Shown piece by piece: positions 24,409 through 33,701 of a stretch of DNA of 64,000 nt. Made by a program: the position numbers and the translations under genes. The notes below the pieces were generated by a model. That model was not told the DNA's origin. It saw only the letters and a program-made list of their open reading frames with translations, and ran no database searches. The stretch is from contig JBAUWF010000035.1 in the NCBI GenBank assembly GCA_049583635.1, positions 4,278 through 68,277 of the forward strand. The letters run 5' to 3'. This stretch comes from Dokdonella_A sp049583635. Its GTDB lineage: Bacteria > Pseudomonadota > Gammaproteobacteria > Xanthomonadales > Rhodanobacteraceae. How positions within the stretch are numbered: position 1 is the first letter of the stretch; each line of letters begins with the position of its first letter.

Positions 24409-24423
24409 TTTGCAGCGCTTTAC
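24409..24423 (-). promoter_or_regulatory. CpxR box GTAAA-N5-GCAAA
   Basis: On the minus strand the site reads GTAAA GCGCT GCAAA, one mismatch from the CpxR consensus GTAAA-N5-GTAAA. It lies 62-76 bp upstream of the CpxR-like regulator gene and in its direction, just beyond the stop of the peptide-transporter gene, so autoactivation is likely. Confidence 0.6.
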
Positions 24424-24445
24424 AACCGCGGATCGAGCCCGCCAG

Positions 24446-25990
24446 CTATTCTTCCGAGGCGATGGTCGGCAATCCGCCGGCGGCGCCGGCAACATCCGCG
24501 CTGTGCGTCACCGACAAGCGGTTCATCAACGGCAGAACCGCTATCGCAATCACCGTGCAGACCAGCGCAGCGATACCAAGCCGGTTGAACAGACCGGTGT
24601 AGATCGGCAAGGATCGGAGCGGCTCGGTGATGTTCTGAGGCACGCTCGCGTAACTCGCGACAACGCCGCCCAGGTATTGCGAGACGCCCGAAGCGACGAA
24701 ATACGCACCCATCATGAATCCGCCCATGCGCGCGGGCACATAGCGCGCAATCATCGCGAGTCCGAGACCGCTGACCAGCAACTCGCCGAGCGAAATCGCG
24801 CCGTACCCCCACACCATGAGCCACGAGGACACCTTGCCCGCGCTGTCGGCGAAATGGCCGGCTGCGCCATAGATGAAAAAGCCGGCCGCGACGATGACGA
24901 AGCCGAGCGCGAACTTGGCTGCGATCGAAATGTCCTTGTTGCGCCGCCCGGCGCTGTTGTAGGCCCATGCGAGGATCGGACTCAGGATGAATATCCAGAT
25001 CGGGTTGAATGCCTGAAACTGGGCGGGCGACCAGTCCCAAAGATGCAAGCCGAACAGGTTGAATGCCGGATCAACGTTGCGCAGTGCGAACAGGTTCAGC
25101 GACGTCGACATTTGCTGATAGAAGATGAAATAGAACACGGTCTCCACGGTCAGCACCAATGCCGCGATCAAACCGGCACGTTCGCCACGACCGCCGATCG
25201 AAATCAGATACGCAAAGATGGCCAGTACCGCAGCGCCGGCAACGTAAACGAACGCGCGCGCCACCCCTTCGTGCTGCAGGATATAGGCCGAAGCAAACAC
25301 CGCAGCGACGCCGACCAGCAGCACGGCACCCAGTTTGCCCCAGTTGAGCGGACGTTCATCCGGTTCCGAGCCAATATGCGCCATCGCCTGACGCATCAAT
25401 GCATAGTTGGCAAGGCCAAGCGCAAGGCCGACCGCGCACACCGCGAACGCGATATGCCAGCCGAGACCGTTGCCATAATGGTCGTTGACGTAGTCCTTGA
25501 GCCACGGCGTCAGCAACTGGGAAATCATCGCACCCAGGTTGACCGCCATGTAGTAAATCGTGAACGCGCTGTCGATCTTCGAGTCGTTGCCCTCGTAGAT
25601 CTTGCGCACCAGATTGCCGGCGTTGGCCTTGAACAGGCCGTTGCCGACCACGATCACCCCGAGCGCGCAGAACAGGAACCACACGCTCTGCCCCGGCACC
25701 ACCATCAGCGAATAGCCGATCGCCAGGATCACCGCGCCGATCAGCATCGTGCGCCGCGTACCGAGAATCTTGTCGCCGATCCAGCCGCCGATCGCCGGCG
25801 CCACATAGATCAGCGCCGCAGCGGCGCCCCAGACCAGTGTCGCGCGCTCGTCCGGAAAACCGAGGCGCTGGACCATGTAGTACACGATCAGCGCCTGCAT
25901 GCCGTAGTAGCCGAAGCGCTCCCACATCTCGATCAGGAAGACCGTCGTGAACGAACGAGTCTGTGACGTCGCGGGCTGCTGGTTGATCAT
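24446..25990 (-). CDS. Proton-dependent oligopeptide (POT/PTR2) transporter
   Basis: 514 residues from the ATG at 25990; longer in-frame starts lack the family N-terminus. The POT signature EMWERFGYYGMQALIVYYM is at the start, and the protein has 12-14 hydrophobic segments with GGWIGDKILGTRRTM after TM2. It imports di- and tripeptides with protons (DtpA/YdgR relatives). It lies immediately upstream of the Cpx-like genes on the same strand, but a CpxR box separates them, so they are probably different transcripts. Divergent from gcvPB across about 220 bp. Confidence 0.9.
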   Translation of the reverse strand: MINQQPATSQTRSFTTVFLIEMWERFGYYGMQALIVYYMVQRLGFPDERATLVWGAAAALIYVAPAIGGWIGDKILGTRRTMLIGAVILAIGYSLMVVPGQSVWFLFCALGVIVVGNGLFKANAGNLVRKIYEGNDSKIDSAFTIYYMAVNLGAMISQLLTPWLKDYVNDHYGNGLGWHIAFAVCAVGLALGLANYALMRQAMAHIGSEPDERPLNWGKLGAVLLVGVAAVFASAYILQHEGVARAFVYVAGAAVLAIFAYLISIGGRGERAGLIAALVLTVETVFYFIFYQQMSTSLNLFALRNVDPAFNLFGLHLWDWSPAQFQAFNPIWIFILSPILAWAYNSAGRRNKDISIAAKFALGFVIVAAGFFIYGAAGHFADSAGKVSSWLMVWGYGAISLGELLVSGLGLAMIARYVPARMGGFMMGAYFVASGVSQYLGGVVASYASVPQNITEPLRSLPIYTGLFNRLGIAALVCTVIAIAVLPLMNRLSVTHSADVAGAAGGLPTIASEE

Positions 25991-26212
25991 GTGGGTCCCC
26001 GTTGGAAAGGAAGGCGGTCCGGTTCGTAGTGCGCTGGGATGCAAGTGCCGGCTTCGGCGGCGAAGGGTAACCCATGCCGCCGACACGTGCCGACGCAGTG
26101 CAACATCGGCGCGGGCCGCCGGCCCGGCGACCGGGTCAACCATGACCCGACAGCGCGGTCCCTCCCCCTTGTGGCATCATTGCGCGCTCATGTATCCGTC
26201 GACGCACTCGCC

Positions 26213-27691
26213 ATGCTGATCTTCGAATTGTCGCAACCCGGCCGCACCGCGGCAGCCCAGTTGAGCCACGACACGCCGGTACCCGCCGACCTGCCCCCGC
26301 GCTTTCGTCGCGAAACCCCGATCGGCCTTCCCGAGGTATCGGAATTGCAGGCGGTACGGCATTACACCAAGCTGTCGCGCAAGAACTTCTCGATCGACAC
26401 GCAGTTCTACCCGCTCGGCTCGTGCACCATGAAATACAACCCGCGCGCATGCAATGCGCTGGCGATGCTGGATGGTTTTCTCGCGCGCCATCCATATGCG
26501 CCCGAGTCGCTTTCGCAGGGCTTCCTCGCGTGCATGTACGAATTGCAGGAAATCCTGGCCGACGTGACCGGCATGAAGGGCGGTGTGTCACTGGCGCCGC
26601 TCGCCGGTGCCCAGGGCGAACTTGCGGGCGTCGCGATGATCATGGCGTATCACAAGCACCGGGGTGACACTGCACGATCGGAAATCATCGTGCCCGACGC
26701 AGCGCACGGGACCAATCCGGCCAGCGCGTCGATGTGTGGATGCACGGTTCGCGAGATTCCGACACAAACCGATGGCGACATCGATGTCGAAGCGTTGAAG
26801 AAAGTGCTCGGCCCGAAGACGGCGGGCATCATGCTGACCAATCCGTCGACCATTGGCGTATTCGAACGGCGCATCGTGGAAATCTCCAGGCTGGTGCACG
26901 CTGCCGGTGGCCTCCTGTATTACGACGGCGCCAACCTCAACGCGATACTCGGCAAGGTGCGGCCGGGCGACATGGGCTTCGATGCGATCCACATGAATCT
27001 GCACAAGACGTTTTCGACACCACACGGCGGCGGCGGTCCCGGCGCGGGTGCGGTCGGCGTATCGGAACGGCTGCGGCCATACCTGCCGATTCCGATGATC
27101 GAAAAACGCGAAGACGGCAACTACGGCTGGGTACGCAAGAAGGATCGCCCGGAGTCGATCGGGCGGTTGACCACGTTCGCCGGCAACGCCGGCGTGTTGC
27201 TGCGCGCCTACGTCTATGCGCGCATGCTCGGTCGCGAGGGCATGGTGCGGGTCGCCGAATACGCCACGCTCAACGCCAACTATCTGGCGCGGCTTCTGGC
27301 CACGGCCGGCTTCGATCTGGCCTACCCGAAGCGGCGTGCAAGCCACGAATTCATCGTCACCGTCGCCAGACAGAAGAAAGCCAGCGGTGTAACCGCACTC
27401 GATTTTTCCAAGGCATTGCTCGATCACGATATTCATTCGCCAACCAACTATTTTCCACTGCTGGTACCCGAATGCCTGCTGATCGAGCCGACCGAAACCG
27501 AGAGTCGCGAGACGCTCGACAACTTCGCCGACGTCATGGCCGGACTGCTCAAGCTCGCGAGAAATGATCCACAGGCTCTCAAGGACGCGCCCACGACCAC
27601 ACCGGTACGCCGTCTGGATGACGTCAAGGCTGCGCGTGATCTGGATCTGGCCTGGCGCGATGCCGACATCCGGGAACGGTCGGTCGCCTGA
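26213..27691 (+). CDS. gcvPB: Glycine dehydrogenase (decarboxylating) subunit 2
   Basis: 492 residues, matching the separate PLP-bearing C-terminal half of the P-protein (GcvPB). Motifs: NFSIDTQFYPLGSCTMKYNP near the N-terminus, PDAAHGTNPASA, and the PLP-lysine loop NLHKTFSTPHGGGGPGAG. It decarboxylates glycine and passes aminomethyl to lipoyl-GcvH, together with GcvPA. Neither gcvPA, gcvH nor gcvT lies within the window. The 220-bp leader was checked for a glycine riboswitch; no convincing GGAGAG aptamer pair was found. Confidence 0.93.
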   Translation: MLIFELSQPGRTAAAQLSHDTPVPADLPPRFRRETPIGLPEVSELQAVRHYTKLSRKNFSIDTQFYPLGSCTMKYNPRACNALAMLDGFLARHPYAPESLSQGFLACMYELQEILADVTGMKGGVSLAPLAGAQGELAGVAMIMAYHKHRGDTARSEIIVPDAAHGTNPASASMCGCTVREIPTQTDGDIDVEALKKVLGPKTAGIMLTNPSTIGVFERRIVEISRLVHAAGGLLYYDGANLNAILGKVRPGDMGFDAIHMNLHKTFSTPHGGGGPGAGAVGVSERLRPYLPIPMIEKREDGNYGWVRKKDRPESIGRLTTFAGNAGVLLRAYVYARMLGREGMVRVAEYATLNANYLARLLATAGFDLAYPKRRASHEFIVTVARQKKASGVTALDFSKALLDHDIHSPTNYFPLLVPECLLIEPTETESRETLDNFADVMAGLLKLARNDPQALKDAPTTTPVRRLDDVKAARDLDLAWRDADIRERSVA

Positions 27692-27719
27692 GCGGCGAGC
27701 CGGCGGCGGACTGCGTCTC

Positions 27720-28094
27720 ATGCCGAGCAGCGAACCTCGCGGCCCGCGCCAACTCTACCGCGCGCTGATATGGACGTCCAAAGGCCTAGGCGCCGCCTGG
27801 CGCCGGGAGGCATCCTTTCGCCTGGAAGTTTACTTGTGCATTGTGCTGTTTCCGCTCGGCCTGTGGCTCGGTCACGGCTCGATTGAAAAGCTGCTGCTTT
27901 GCGGCAGCCTGCTGCTGGTCCTTTCCATCGAACTGCTCAACTCCGCGATCGAGGCGATCGTCGACAAGGTCAGTCCGGAATTTGACGAACTCGCCGGGCG
28001 TGCCAAGGACATGGGCTCGGCAGCCGTGTTCCTGATGCTGGTCAATGTGGCGTTGTGCTGGGTTTTGATACTCTGGCCGCATCTTGCACGTTGA
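27720..28094 (+). CDS. dgkA: Diacylglycerol kinase
   Basis: 124 residues with three transmembrane helices; the signature ELLNSAIEAIVDKVSPEFDE and KDMGSAAVFLML are diagnostic for DgkA. It phosphorylates diacylglycerol released by membrane-derived glucan or LPS modification, returning it to phosphatidate. It starts 29 bp after gcvPB and precedes a TerC-family gene by 18 bp, so co-transcription is likely. Confidence 0.93.
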   Translation: MPSSEPRGPRQLYRALIWTSKGLGAAWRREASFRLEVYLCIVLFPLGLWLGHGSIEKLLLCGSLLLVLSIELLNSAIEAIVDKVSPEFDELAGRAKDMGSAAVFLMLVNVALCWVLILWPHLAR

Positions 28095-28112
28095 CGCGCG
28101 GAGATTGCCTGC

Positions 28113-28856
28113 TTGGAATTGTTGACCTCTCCGGAACTCTGGGTCGCGCTGCTCGCGCTGTCCACGCTCGAAATCGTGCTCGGCGTCGACAACCTGGTTT
28201 TCATTTCGGTCGCAGTCGGGCGACTGCCGAAACCAAGGCGATCGCGCGCTCGCCGATTCGGTCTCGCGCTTGCATGTGTCACGCGCATCGCGTTGCTCGT
28301 GACTCTGGCGGAACTGGCGCGGCTCGGCGATGTATCCGGTGGCCTGTTCGATCTGTTCCATCAAAGGATATCGATACGCGATCTGGTACTGATCGGCGGC
28401 GGCATTTTTCTGCTGGTCAAGGGTGCGATGGAAATCGTCGATGCCGTGCGCGGAGGCGGTATCGAAGCGGATGTGACGCGCGCACCGGCGCGCTTCGGCA
28501 TCGTGATTGCGCAGATCGCAATCATCGACATCGTGTTCTCACTCGATTCGGTCATCACCGCGGTCGGCATGGTCAACAATATTCCGGTCATGGTCGCGGC
28601 GATCGTGCTGGCAGTCATGGTCATGATCTTCGTCGCCGATCCGGTCGGCAATTTCATTGACAGCCATCCGACCATCCGCATGCTCGCGTTGGCTTTCATC
28701 ATCCTGATCGGGGTGGTGCTGCTCGGCGAAGGCTTCGAGTTTCATATCCGTCGCGGTTACATCTACTTCGCAATGGCGTTCGCAGTCGCCATCGAATCCC
28801 TCAACATGCTGGCAAGACGCTACCAGCGGCAGCACGGTGCGCACGGCCGGGACTAG
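28113..28856 (+). CDS. TerC-family integral membrane protein
   Basis: 247 residues with about seven helices. Typical TerC pattern: LSTLEIVLGVDNLVFISV near the start, DLVLIGGGIFLL, and IAIIDIVFSLDSVITAVGM, with the acidic residues in the membrane that are thought to coordinate metal. It starts at TTG, with GGAG nine bases upstream. TerC/Alx relatives export Mn2+ or help load exported metalloproteins; no other tellurite genes are present, so a tellurite role is not implied. Confidence 0.88.
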   Translation: MELLTSPELWVALLALSTLEIVLGVDNLVFISVAVGRLPKPRRSRARRFGLALACVTRIALLVTLAELARLGDVSGGLFDLFHQRISIRDLVLIGGGIFLLVKGAMEIVDAVRGGGIEADVTRAPARFGIVIAQIAIIDIVFSLDSVITAVGMVNNIPVMVAAIVLAVMVMIFVADPVGNFIDSHPTIRMLALAFIILIGVVLLGEGFEFHIRRGYIYFAMAFAVAIESLNMLARRYQRQHGAHGRD

Positions 28857-29007
28857 CTTCGGCAACCGTTCGCGCTGAGCAAAAAGCGGAGCGCACCCCT
28901 TGGACCTGACACTAACCATTTTGCACCCTGCAAGATGTTGCACTTGCGATCGGCGCGCGGACGCGCCACATTGACCGACATCGGCCTGTCTCCAACCGGG
29001 AAATACC

Positions 29008-29628
29008 ATGCGTAGCGTTCGAATCCTGCCAGTCATCGTTCTCATCGGCCTGCTCTCAGGCTGCGGTTACAACGCCATCCAGCAAAAGGACGAAGGAGTC
29101 AAGGCGGCCTGGTCCGAGGTGCTGAACCAGTACCAGCGACGTGCCGATCTGGTGCCGAATCTGGTCAGCACGGTGAAAGGCTACGCCGCGCACGAGGAAG
29201 CGGTTTTCACCAAGGTTACCGAGGCGCGTGCGCAGGTCGGCACCATCAAGGTGACTCCGGACATGCTCGACAATCCGCAGGCGATCGCGAAGTTCCAGGC
29301 TGCGCAGGGCGAGTTGTCGAGCGCGCTGACCCGCCTGATGGCGGTGTCGGAAAACTACCCGAACCTGAAAGCCGACGGGTTGTTCCAGAATTTGCAGGCG
29401 CAGCTCGAAGGCACCGAGAATCGCATTGCGGTGGCGCGCAATCGGTACGTTCAGGCGGTGCAGGGCTACAACGTGCTGATCCGCAGCTTTCCGCAGAATC
29501 TGACGGCAATGATGTTCGGCTACAAACCCAAGGCCAACTTCTCCGTGGAAAACGAAAAAGCGATCTCGACTGCGCCGACCGTGGATTTCAGCAAGTCGCC
29601 CGCTCCACAACCACCACCGCAAGACTAG
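29008..29628 (+). CDS. lemA: LemA family protein
   Basis: 206 residues. The N-terminus is a lipoprotein-like or anchor segment (ILPVIVLIGLLSGCGYNAIQ), followed by the helical LemA domain with VKAAWSEVLNQYQRRADLVPNLV and VARNRYVQAVQGYN. Function is unsettled; LemA is usually co-encoded with TPM-domain proteins, as here (10-base spacing to the next gene). Located at the membrane with the domain outside the cytoplasm. Confidence 0.9.
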   Translation: MRSVRILPVIVLIGLLSGCGYNAIQQKDEGVKAAWSEVLNQYQRRADLVPNLVSTVKGYAAHEEAVFTKVTEARAQVGTIKVTPDMLDNPQAIAKFQAAQGELSSALTRLMAVSENYPNLKADGLFQNLQAQLEGTENRIAVARNRYVQAVQGYNVLIRSFPQNLTAMMFGYKPKANFSVENEKAISTAPTVDFSKSPAPQPPPQD

Positions 29629-29638
29629 AGACGCGTCG

Positions 29639-30541
29639 ATGTCGAGCGCGTCCGTGCGTCAGCGTCTTTTCGGCATGATCGCCGGCATTGCGCTGGCGTT
29701 CCTGGCCGTCGGTGCACCGCGCGCGGTCGACCTGCAACCGATACCCGACCTGCATGCCCGCGTTACCGACACCACCGGCACGCTGAGCGCACAACAGACG
29801 CAAACGCTGGAGCAGGAACTGGCAGCGCTCGAGCACCGCAAAGGTGCGCAGATGGCGGTGCTGATGGTACCGACCACGGAACCCGAGGACATCGCCCAAT
29901 ACGCGATACGTGTGTTCGATCAGTGGAAACTCGGCCGCAAGGGCATCGACGATGGCGTGCTGCTGATCGTCGCCAAGAATGATCACCGCATGCGCATCGA
30001 GGTCGCACGCGGGCTCGAGGGCGCTATCCCCGATGCCGCCGCGGCGCGCATCATCCGCGAGTACCTGACACCGCGCTTTCGCTCCGGCGATTTCTTCGGC
30101 GGCATCGACGCGGGCGTAGGCGCACTGACCAAGCTCATCGACGGCGAACCGCTGCCGGCACCCGCGCCGGCAGCGTCCGGGCACCGCTGGTTCCAAGGCA
30201 ACATCCTGCCTGCTCTGTTCGTGGCGTTCCTGGTCGGCAAATTTCTGCTGGGGCTATGCTGGCGCCTGCCGGCCGCGGCACGCGCGGGCACCATCGGCAT
30301 GGGCACCGGCGCCATTGCCTGGTGGATGGGTGGCGGGCTCGCGATCGCCGCGCTCGCGGCGATTCTTGGAATCATTTTCGGCTGGATCGGTCTCGCCGGT
30401 GGCGCGTTTGCCCACCGAAGCGGCTACGGTGGTTGGAGCGGTGGCGGTTTCGGCGGCGGCGGTTTCGGCGGCGGATCAGGCAGTGGCTTCAGCGGTGGCG
30501 GTGGCGTTTCCGCCGGCGGCGGCGCGTCCGGAAGCTGGTAG
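29639..30541 (+). CDS. TPM-domain (YgcG-family) membrane protein with Gly-rich tail
   Basis: 300 residues: signal peptide (about 1-29), TPM domain (VTDTTGTLSAQQTQTLEQEL ... GVLLIVAKNDHRMRIEVARGLEG), two or more hydrophobic helices, then a C-terminal tail of Gly/Ser repeats with the ending GASGSW common in this family. TPM domains are linked to photosystem repair in plants and phosphatase-like activity; the bacterial role is unclear. Second gene of the lemA trio. Confidence 0.87.
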   Translation: MSSASVRQRLFGMIAGIALAFLAVGAPRAVDLQPIPDLHARVTDTTGTLSAQQTQTLEQELAALEHRKGAQMAVLMVPTTEPEDIAQYAIRVFDQWKLGRKGIDDGVLLIVAKNDHRMRIEVARGLEGAIPDAAAARIIREYLTPRFRSGDFFGGIDAGVGALTKLIDGEPLPAPAPAASGHRWFQGNILPALFVAFLVGKFLLGLCWRLPAAARAGTIGMGTGAIAWWMGGGLAIAALAAILGIIFGWIGLAGGAFAHRSGYGGWSGGGFGGGGFGGGSGSGFSGGGGVSAGGGASGSW

Positions 30542-30551
30542 GGAAGGCACG

Positions 30552-31046
30552 ATGCGCTGGTTCAGACATCTGCTCCACGCCTACGGCGCGAGGCGACGTT
30601 TTCCACCGGCGTTGCTCGATACGATCCAGCAGGCGATCGTCGCCAGCGAGCAGGATCACCTCGGTGAAATCTGCGTTGTGATCGAGAGCGCGTTGCGGCT
30701 GACGGATATCGTGCGCGGACTAAGCGCACGCGAGCGTGCCAATGATGTGTTCGCGCACTCGCGCATCTGGGATACGGCCAACAACAATGGCGTGCTCATC
30801 TATGTGCTGCTGGCCGATCGCGCGATTGAGATCGTCGCCGACCGCGGCATCGCGACAAGAGTGGACGCGGGTGAATGGGCCGACATTTGCGCACGCATGC
30901 AGACATATTTCGCCCGTGGCGAATACGAACGTGGCACTGTTGCCGGCATCGACGCCGTCGGCGCATTGCTTACGCGGCATTTCCCGGTGCATGGACACGA
31001 CAATCCCGACGAATTGCCCGATCGTCCGCTCATATCGGGACGTTGA
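30552..31046 (+). CDS. Second TPM-domain protein
   Basis: 164 residues from the ATG at 30552, 10 bases after the previous stop. Short TPM domain with ANNNGVLIYVLLADRAIEIVADRGI and a downstream ARGEYERGTVAGIDAV helix. No signal peptide or tail, so a truncated cytoplasmic or peripheral version. The lemA-TPM-TPM order is common in proteobacteria and suggests a complex. Confidence 0.85.
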   Translation: MRWFRHLLHAYGARRRFPPALLDTIQQAIVASEQDHLGEICVVIESALRLTDIVRGLSARERANDVFAHSRIWDTANNNGVLIYVLLADRAIEIVADRGIATRVDAGEWADICARMQTYFARGEYERGTVAGIDAVGALLTRHFPVHGHDNPDELPDRPLISGR

Positions 31047-31129
31047 GTACGGTCTCCTGAATCGCGGCCGTACCGTGAATCCGTAGCGCGCATGCATACA
31101 ACACGTGCAGACATACCGGCGAGCGCACG

Positions 31130-33214
31130 CTACGGTTGCGAGCCCGGAAACATCTTGGCCACGAGTTCTTGCAGCGCTTGCGGCGTGGCTATTCGTGGCG
31201 AGCAGGCCATACCGCGGCAAAGATAGGCCGAGCCGCCGGCACCGGGGGTTTGCGTGGCCAGCACGCCGGGCAACGGCGCATTCTCCGAGGCAAGCAGATA
31301 AGCATCGAGCGCAACCGTGCTCGAAAGAATGACGCCGAGCGCATGTTGCCAGCGCACGGCCTCGCCACCACTTGCGCATCGGATCACGAGGTGCGCGCGC
31401 GGATTCAAGAATTCATCGAGCGCCAGCAATACGCTGCAGCAGGCGCGTGGGGACTCGTTCAGCATGGGCCAGGCGGCGCGCAAGGTGCGCTCGACCGCAT
31501 CGAGGTAGCGCGTCTCGCCAAGCAGACGTCCAAGTTTGAGTAGCGCGCGCGCAGCCACGCCATTGCCGTTCGGCAACGCTTCGTCGACAAACGATTTGGG
31601 GCGCTGCGGCAACGGCTCGGCATCATGCCCCGTAAAGTAGAATCCCCCGTTTTCGCGATCCTCGAAACGTTCAATCAGTGCATCCGCCAACGCGATCGCC
31701 CAATCGAGATCGCGCCGCTTCCAGCGTCGTTGCAACATCAGCACGAGCGCATCGAGAAGGAACGCGTAATCGTCCAGATAGGCGGGAAACTTTGCCTGAC
31801 CACCCGCGTGACATGCATACAGACGTCCGTCGCGCCACAGATTTTCGTGCAGAAACGTCAACGCACATTCGCTCTCACCGGATAGCGGCGCCTCGGACAG
31901 CCAGCGCGCTGCGCGAGCCGCACCCGCGATCATCAATGCGTTCCAGGCGGTCAGAATCTTGTCGTCGAGGCCTGGACGGGTTCGTCCGGCGCGTTTGGCG
32001 AAGAGGCTCCCTCTCGCTGCGAGCAAACGTTCGCGTGCGACGTACTCTTCAATTCCCAGTTTGGTTGCGGTGTCGGCAAGCGGCTCGGTCACGCGCAAGT
32101 GCCAGGTACGTCCGTCGAAATTCGGTGGCCGGTCCAGACCCCAGTGACGCTCGGCGACCGCGAATTCCTCGGCCGGCAACAAGCGCCTGATGTCATCGAC
32201 AGTCCAGATGTAGTAGCGCCCTTCCTCACCGTCCGAGTCTGCATCGAGCGAACTGTAGAAGCCCCCGCCCGGCGCAGTCATTTCACGCTTGATCCATTCG
32301 ACGCAGGCCTGCGCGGTATTGGCGAATCGCTCTTCATAGAGCTGCATCGCAACGCGCGCGTACAACGGCAGCAACAGTGCGTTGTCGTACAGCATCTTCT
32401 CGAAGTGCGGAATCTCCCACCGTGCATCCACCGAGTAGCGAAAGAATCCGCCGCCGAGTTGGTCCTGCAGACCGCCATCGGCCATGTGTCCGAGCGTGAG
32501 TCTCGCCATTACCTCGTACAGTGCCTCGCCCGCGACTGTGGTCGCCGACGCGCCGGCACGATCGAGCATCAGTTCCAATTCCGGCGCATGCGGAAATTTG
32601 GGTGCGCCGCGGTGTCCTCCATACTCATGGTCGAACCCCGCGCTGATCTGCTTGAGCGCGCTCACAACCGGCGCGTCGGTGAGAGCTGCCGCGCTTGGCG
32701 CCATCCGGCCGTGATCGACCAGCAGCGCAGTCAGGGCCGCGCCCTGCACACGCACTTCGTCGGGGTTCTGATCGAACCAGCGGCGCGCGCCTTCAAGCAC
32801 CTCGACGAATGCCGGCAACCCCGACCGCGGCGTCTTCGGAAAATAGGTCCCCGCATAGAACGGCACCAGATCGTCGGGCGCAAGAAACATGGTCAACGGC
32901 CAGCCACCGCCACGCCGCGCAAAGGCCTGATAGGCGAGCTGATAGACCTTGTCGATGTCGGGTCGTTCTTCGCGGTCGACCTTGATATTGATGTACAACG
33001 CGTTCATCACCCGCGCAACGTCGGCGTCCTCGAAGCTTTCGTGCGCCATGACATGGCACCAGTGACAGGCCGCGTAACCGATCGACAAGAGGATTGGCTT
33101 GTGTTCGCTGCGCGCGGTCGACAGGGCCTCATCGCACCACGGCCACCAATCAACCGGATTGTCGGCATGCTGGCGCAGATAGGGACTGGTTTCGTTGGCG
33201 AGGTGGTTGGACAT
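31130..33214 (-). CDS. Thioredoxin-domain protein, YyaL/SSP411 family
   Basis: 694 residues. N-terminal thioredoxin-like DUF255 domain with SPYLRQHADNPVDWWPW and CHWCHVM near residues 50-56, followed by an (alpha/alpha)6-barrel region similar to AGE-type epimerases (GGFYSSLDADSDGEEG, LDDKILTAWNALMI). Conserved from bacteria to the human spermatogenesis-associated SPATA20; the reaction is unknown. Convergent with the TPM gene 83 bp away. No membrane segment or signal peptide. Confidence 0.9.
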   Translation of the reverse strand: MSNHLANETSPYLRQHADNPVDWWPWCDEALSTARSEHKPILLSIGYAACHWCHVMAHESFEDADVARVMNALYINIKVDREERPDIDKVYQLAYQAFARRGGGWPLTMFLAPDDLVPFYAGTYFPKTPRSGLPAFVEVLEGARRWFDQNPDEVRVQGAALTALLVDHGRMAPSAAALTDAPVVSALKQISAGFDHEYGGHRGAPKFPHAPELELMLDRAGASATTVAGEALYEVMARLTLGHMADGGLQDQLGGGFFRYSVDARWEIPHFEKMLYDNALLLPLYARVAMQLYEERFANTAQACVEWIKREMTAPGGGFYSSLDADSDGEEGRYYIWTVDDIRRLLPAEEFAVAERHWGLDRPPNFDGRTWHLRVTEPLADTATKLGIEEYVARERLLAARGSLFAKRAGRTRPGLDDKILTAWNALMIAGAARAARWLSEAPLSGESECALTFLHENLWRDGRLYACHAGGQAKFPAYLDDYAFLLDALVLMLQRRWKRRDLDWAIALADALIERFEDRENGGFYFTGHDAEPLPQRPKSFVDEALPNGNGVAARALLKLGRLLGETRYLDAVERTLRAAWPMLNESPRACCSVLLALDEFLNPRAHLVIRCASGGEAVRWQHALGVILSSTVALDAYLLASENAPLPGVLATQTPGAGGSAYLCRGMACSPRIATPQALQELVAKMFPGSQP

Positions 33215-33701
33215 GGACTCGATCGTTGCCGGGATGCGGACACATTGTGACGCGGATGATGCTCCGACGCAGGTACTGCGTTTTCAATATCGTTTTTTGG
33301 AAAAAGAAGCATCGCAGGCGAGCGATCGTGGTGATTTTCGCTACGCCCCCGACTGCTGTGCCAGTGCTGAAAGACACGATGCAGGTCGGAAGTCCGTCGA
33401 CGCACGGACGTGCCCGCGCTCGTACCGTATGCCGCGCAGCGTGCGGCTCGATGGCATCCGGCACGTCAGGCTCCAGCTCAAGCGCAATAGGCAGGTGTTG
33501 ATCCTCGGGCGCCTCCACAGACCGATTACCCGACGCGCTTCATTTGCCGACGTGCCGGGGTGTGACTGATCGTCGACACCAGGATCTCATTGCGATGTCA
33601 TGTGGCCGCCTGCCGTTGACCAGCGTTCGCTCGAAAGTCCGTTTGACGGCACAATGGCCTACCGTCACGGCACGGTTGAACCCCATTCCCAGAGATACTT
33701 G
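33215..33701. other. 487-bp gap upstream of lgt with no recognised gene
   Basis: Short open frames on both strands (for example 33150-33518 minus and 33195-33569 plus) have no recognisable domain. A T6GGA5 tract lies near 33295. It should hold the promoters for the YyaL-like gene and lgt. Confidence 0.5.

Noticed and set aside
24389..25966. A 525-codon open frame antisense to the POT transporter
   Set aside because: Low-complexity charged text without domains; the POT gene is clear.
25991..26212. Glycine riboswitch upstream of gcvPB
   Set aside because: A GGCGAAGGGTAAC stretch recalls part of the aptamer, but the GGAGAG partner and second aptamer are missing.
28921..28933. TTGCA-N3-TGCAA palindrome upstream of lemA
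   Set aside because: Arms of 5 bp are expected by chance at this frequency; no supporting context.
33150..33518. Possible small protein upstream of lgt on the minus strand
   Set aside because: An ELEP-type tail resembles nothing definite; upstream frame closes within 50 bp and no start signal is seen.
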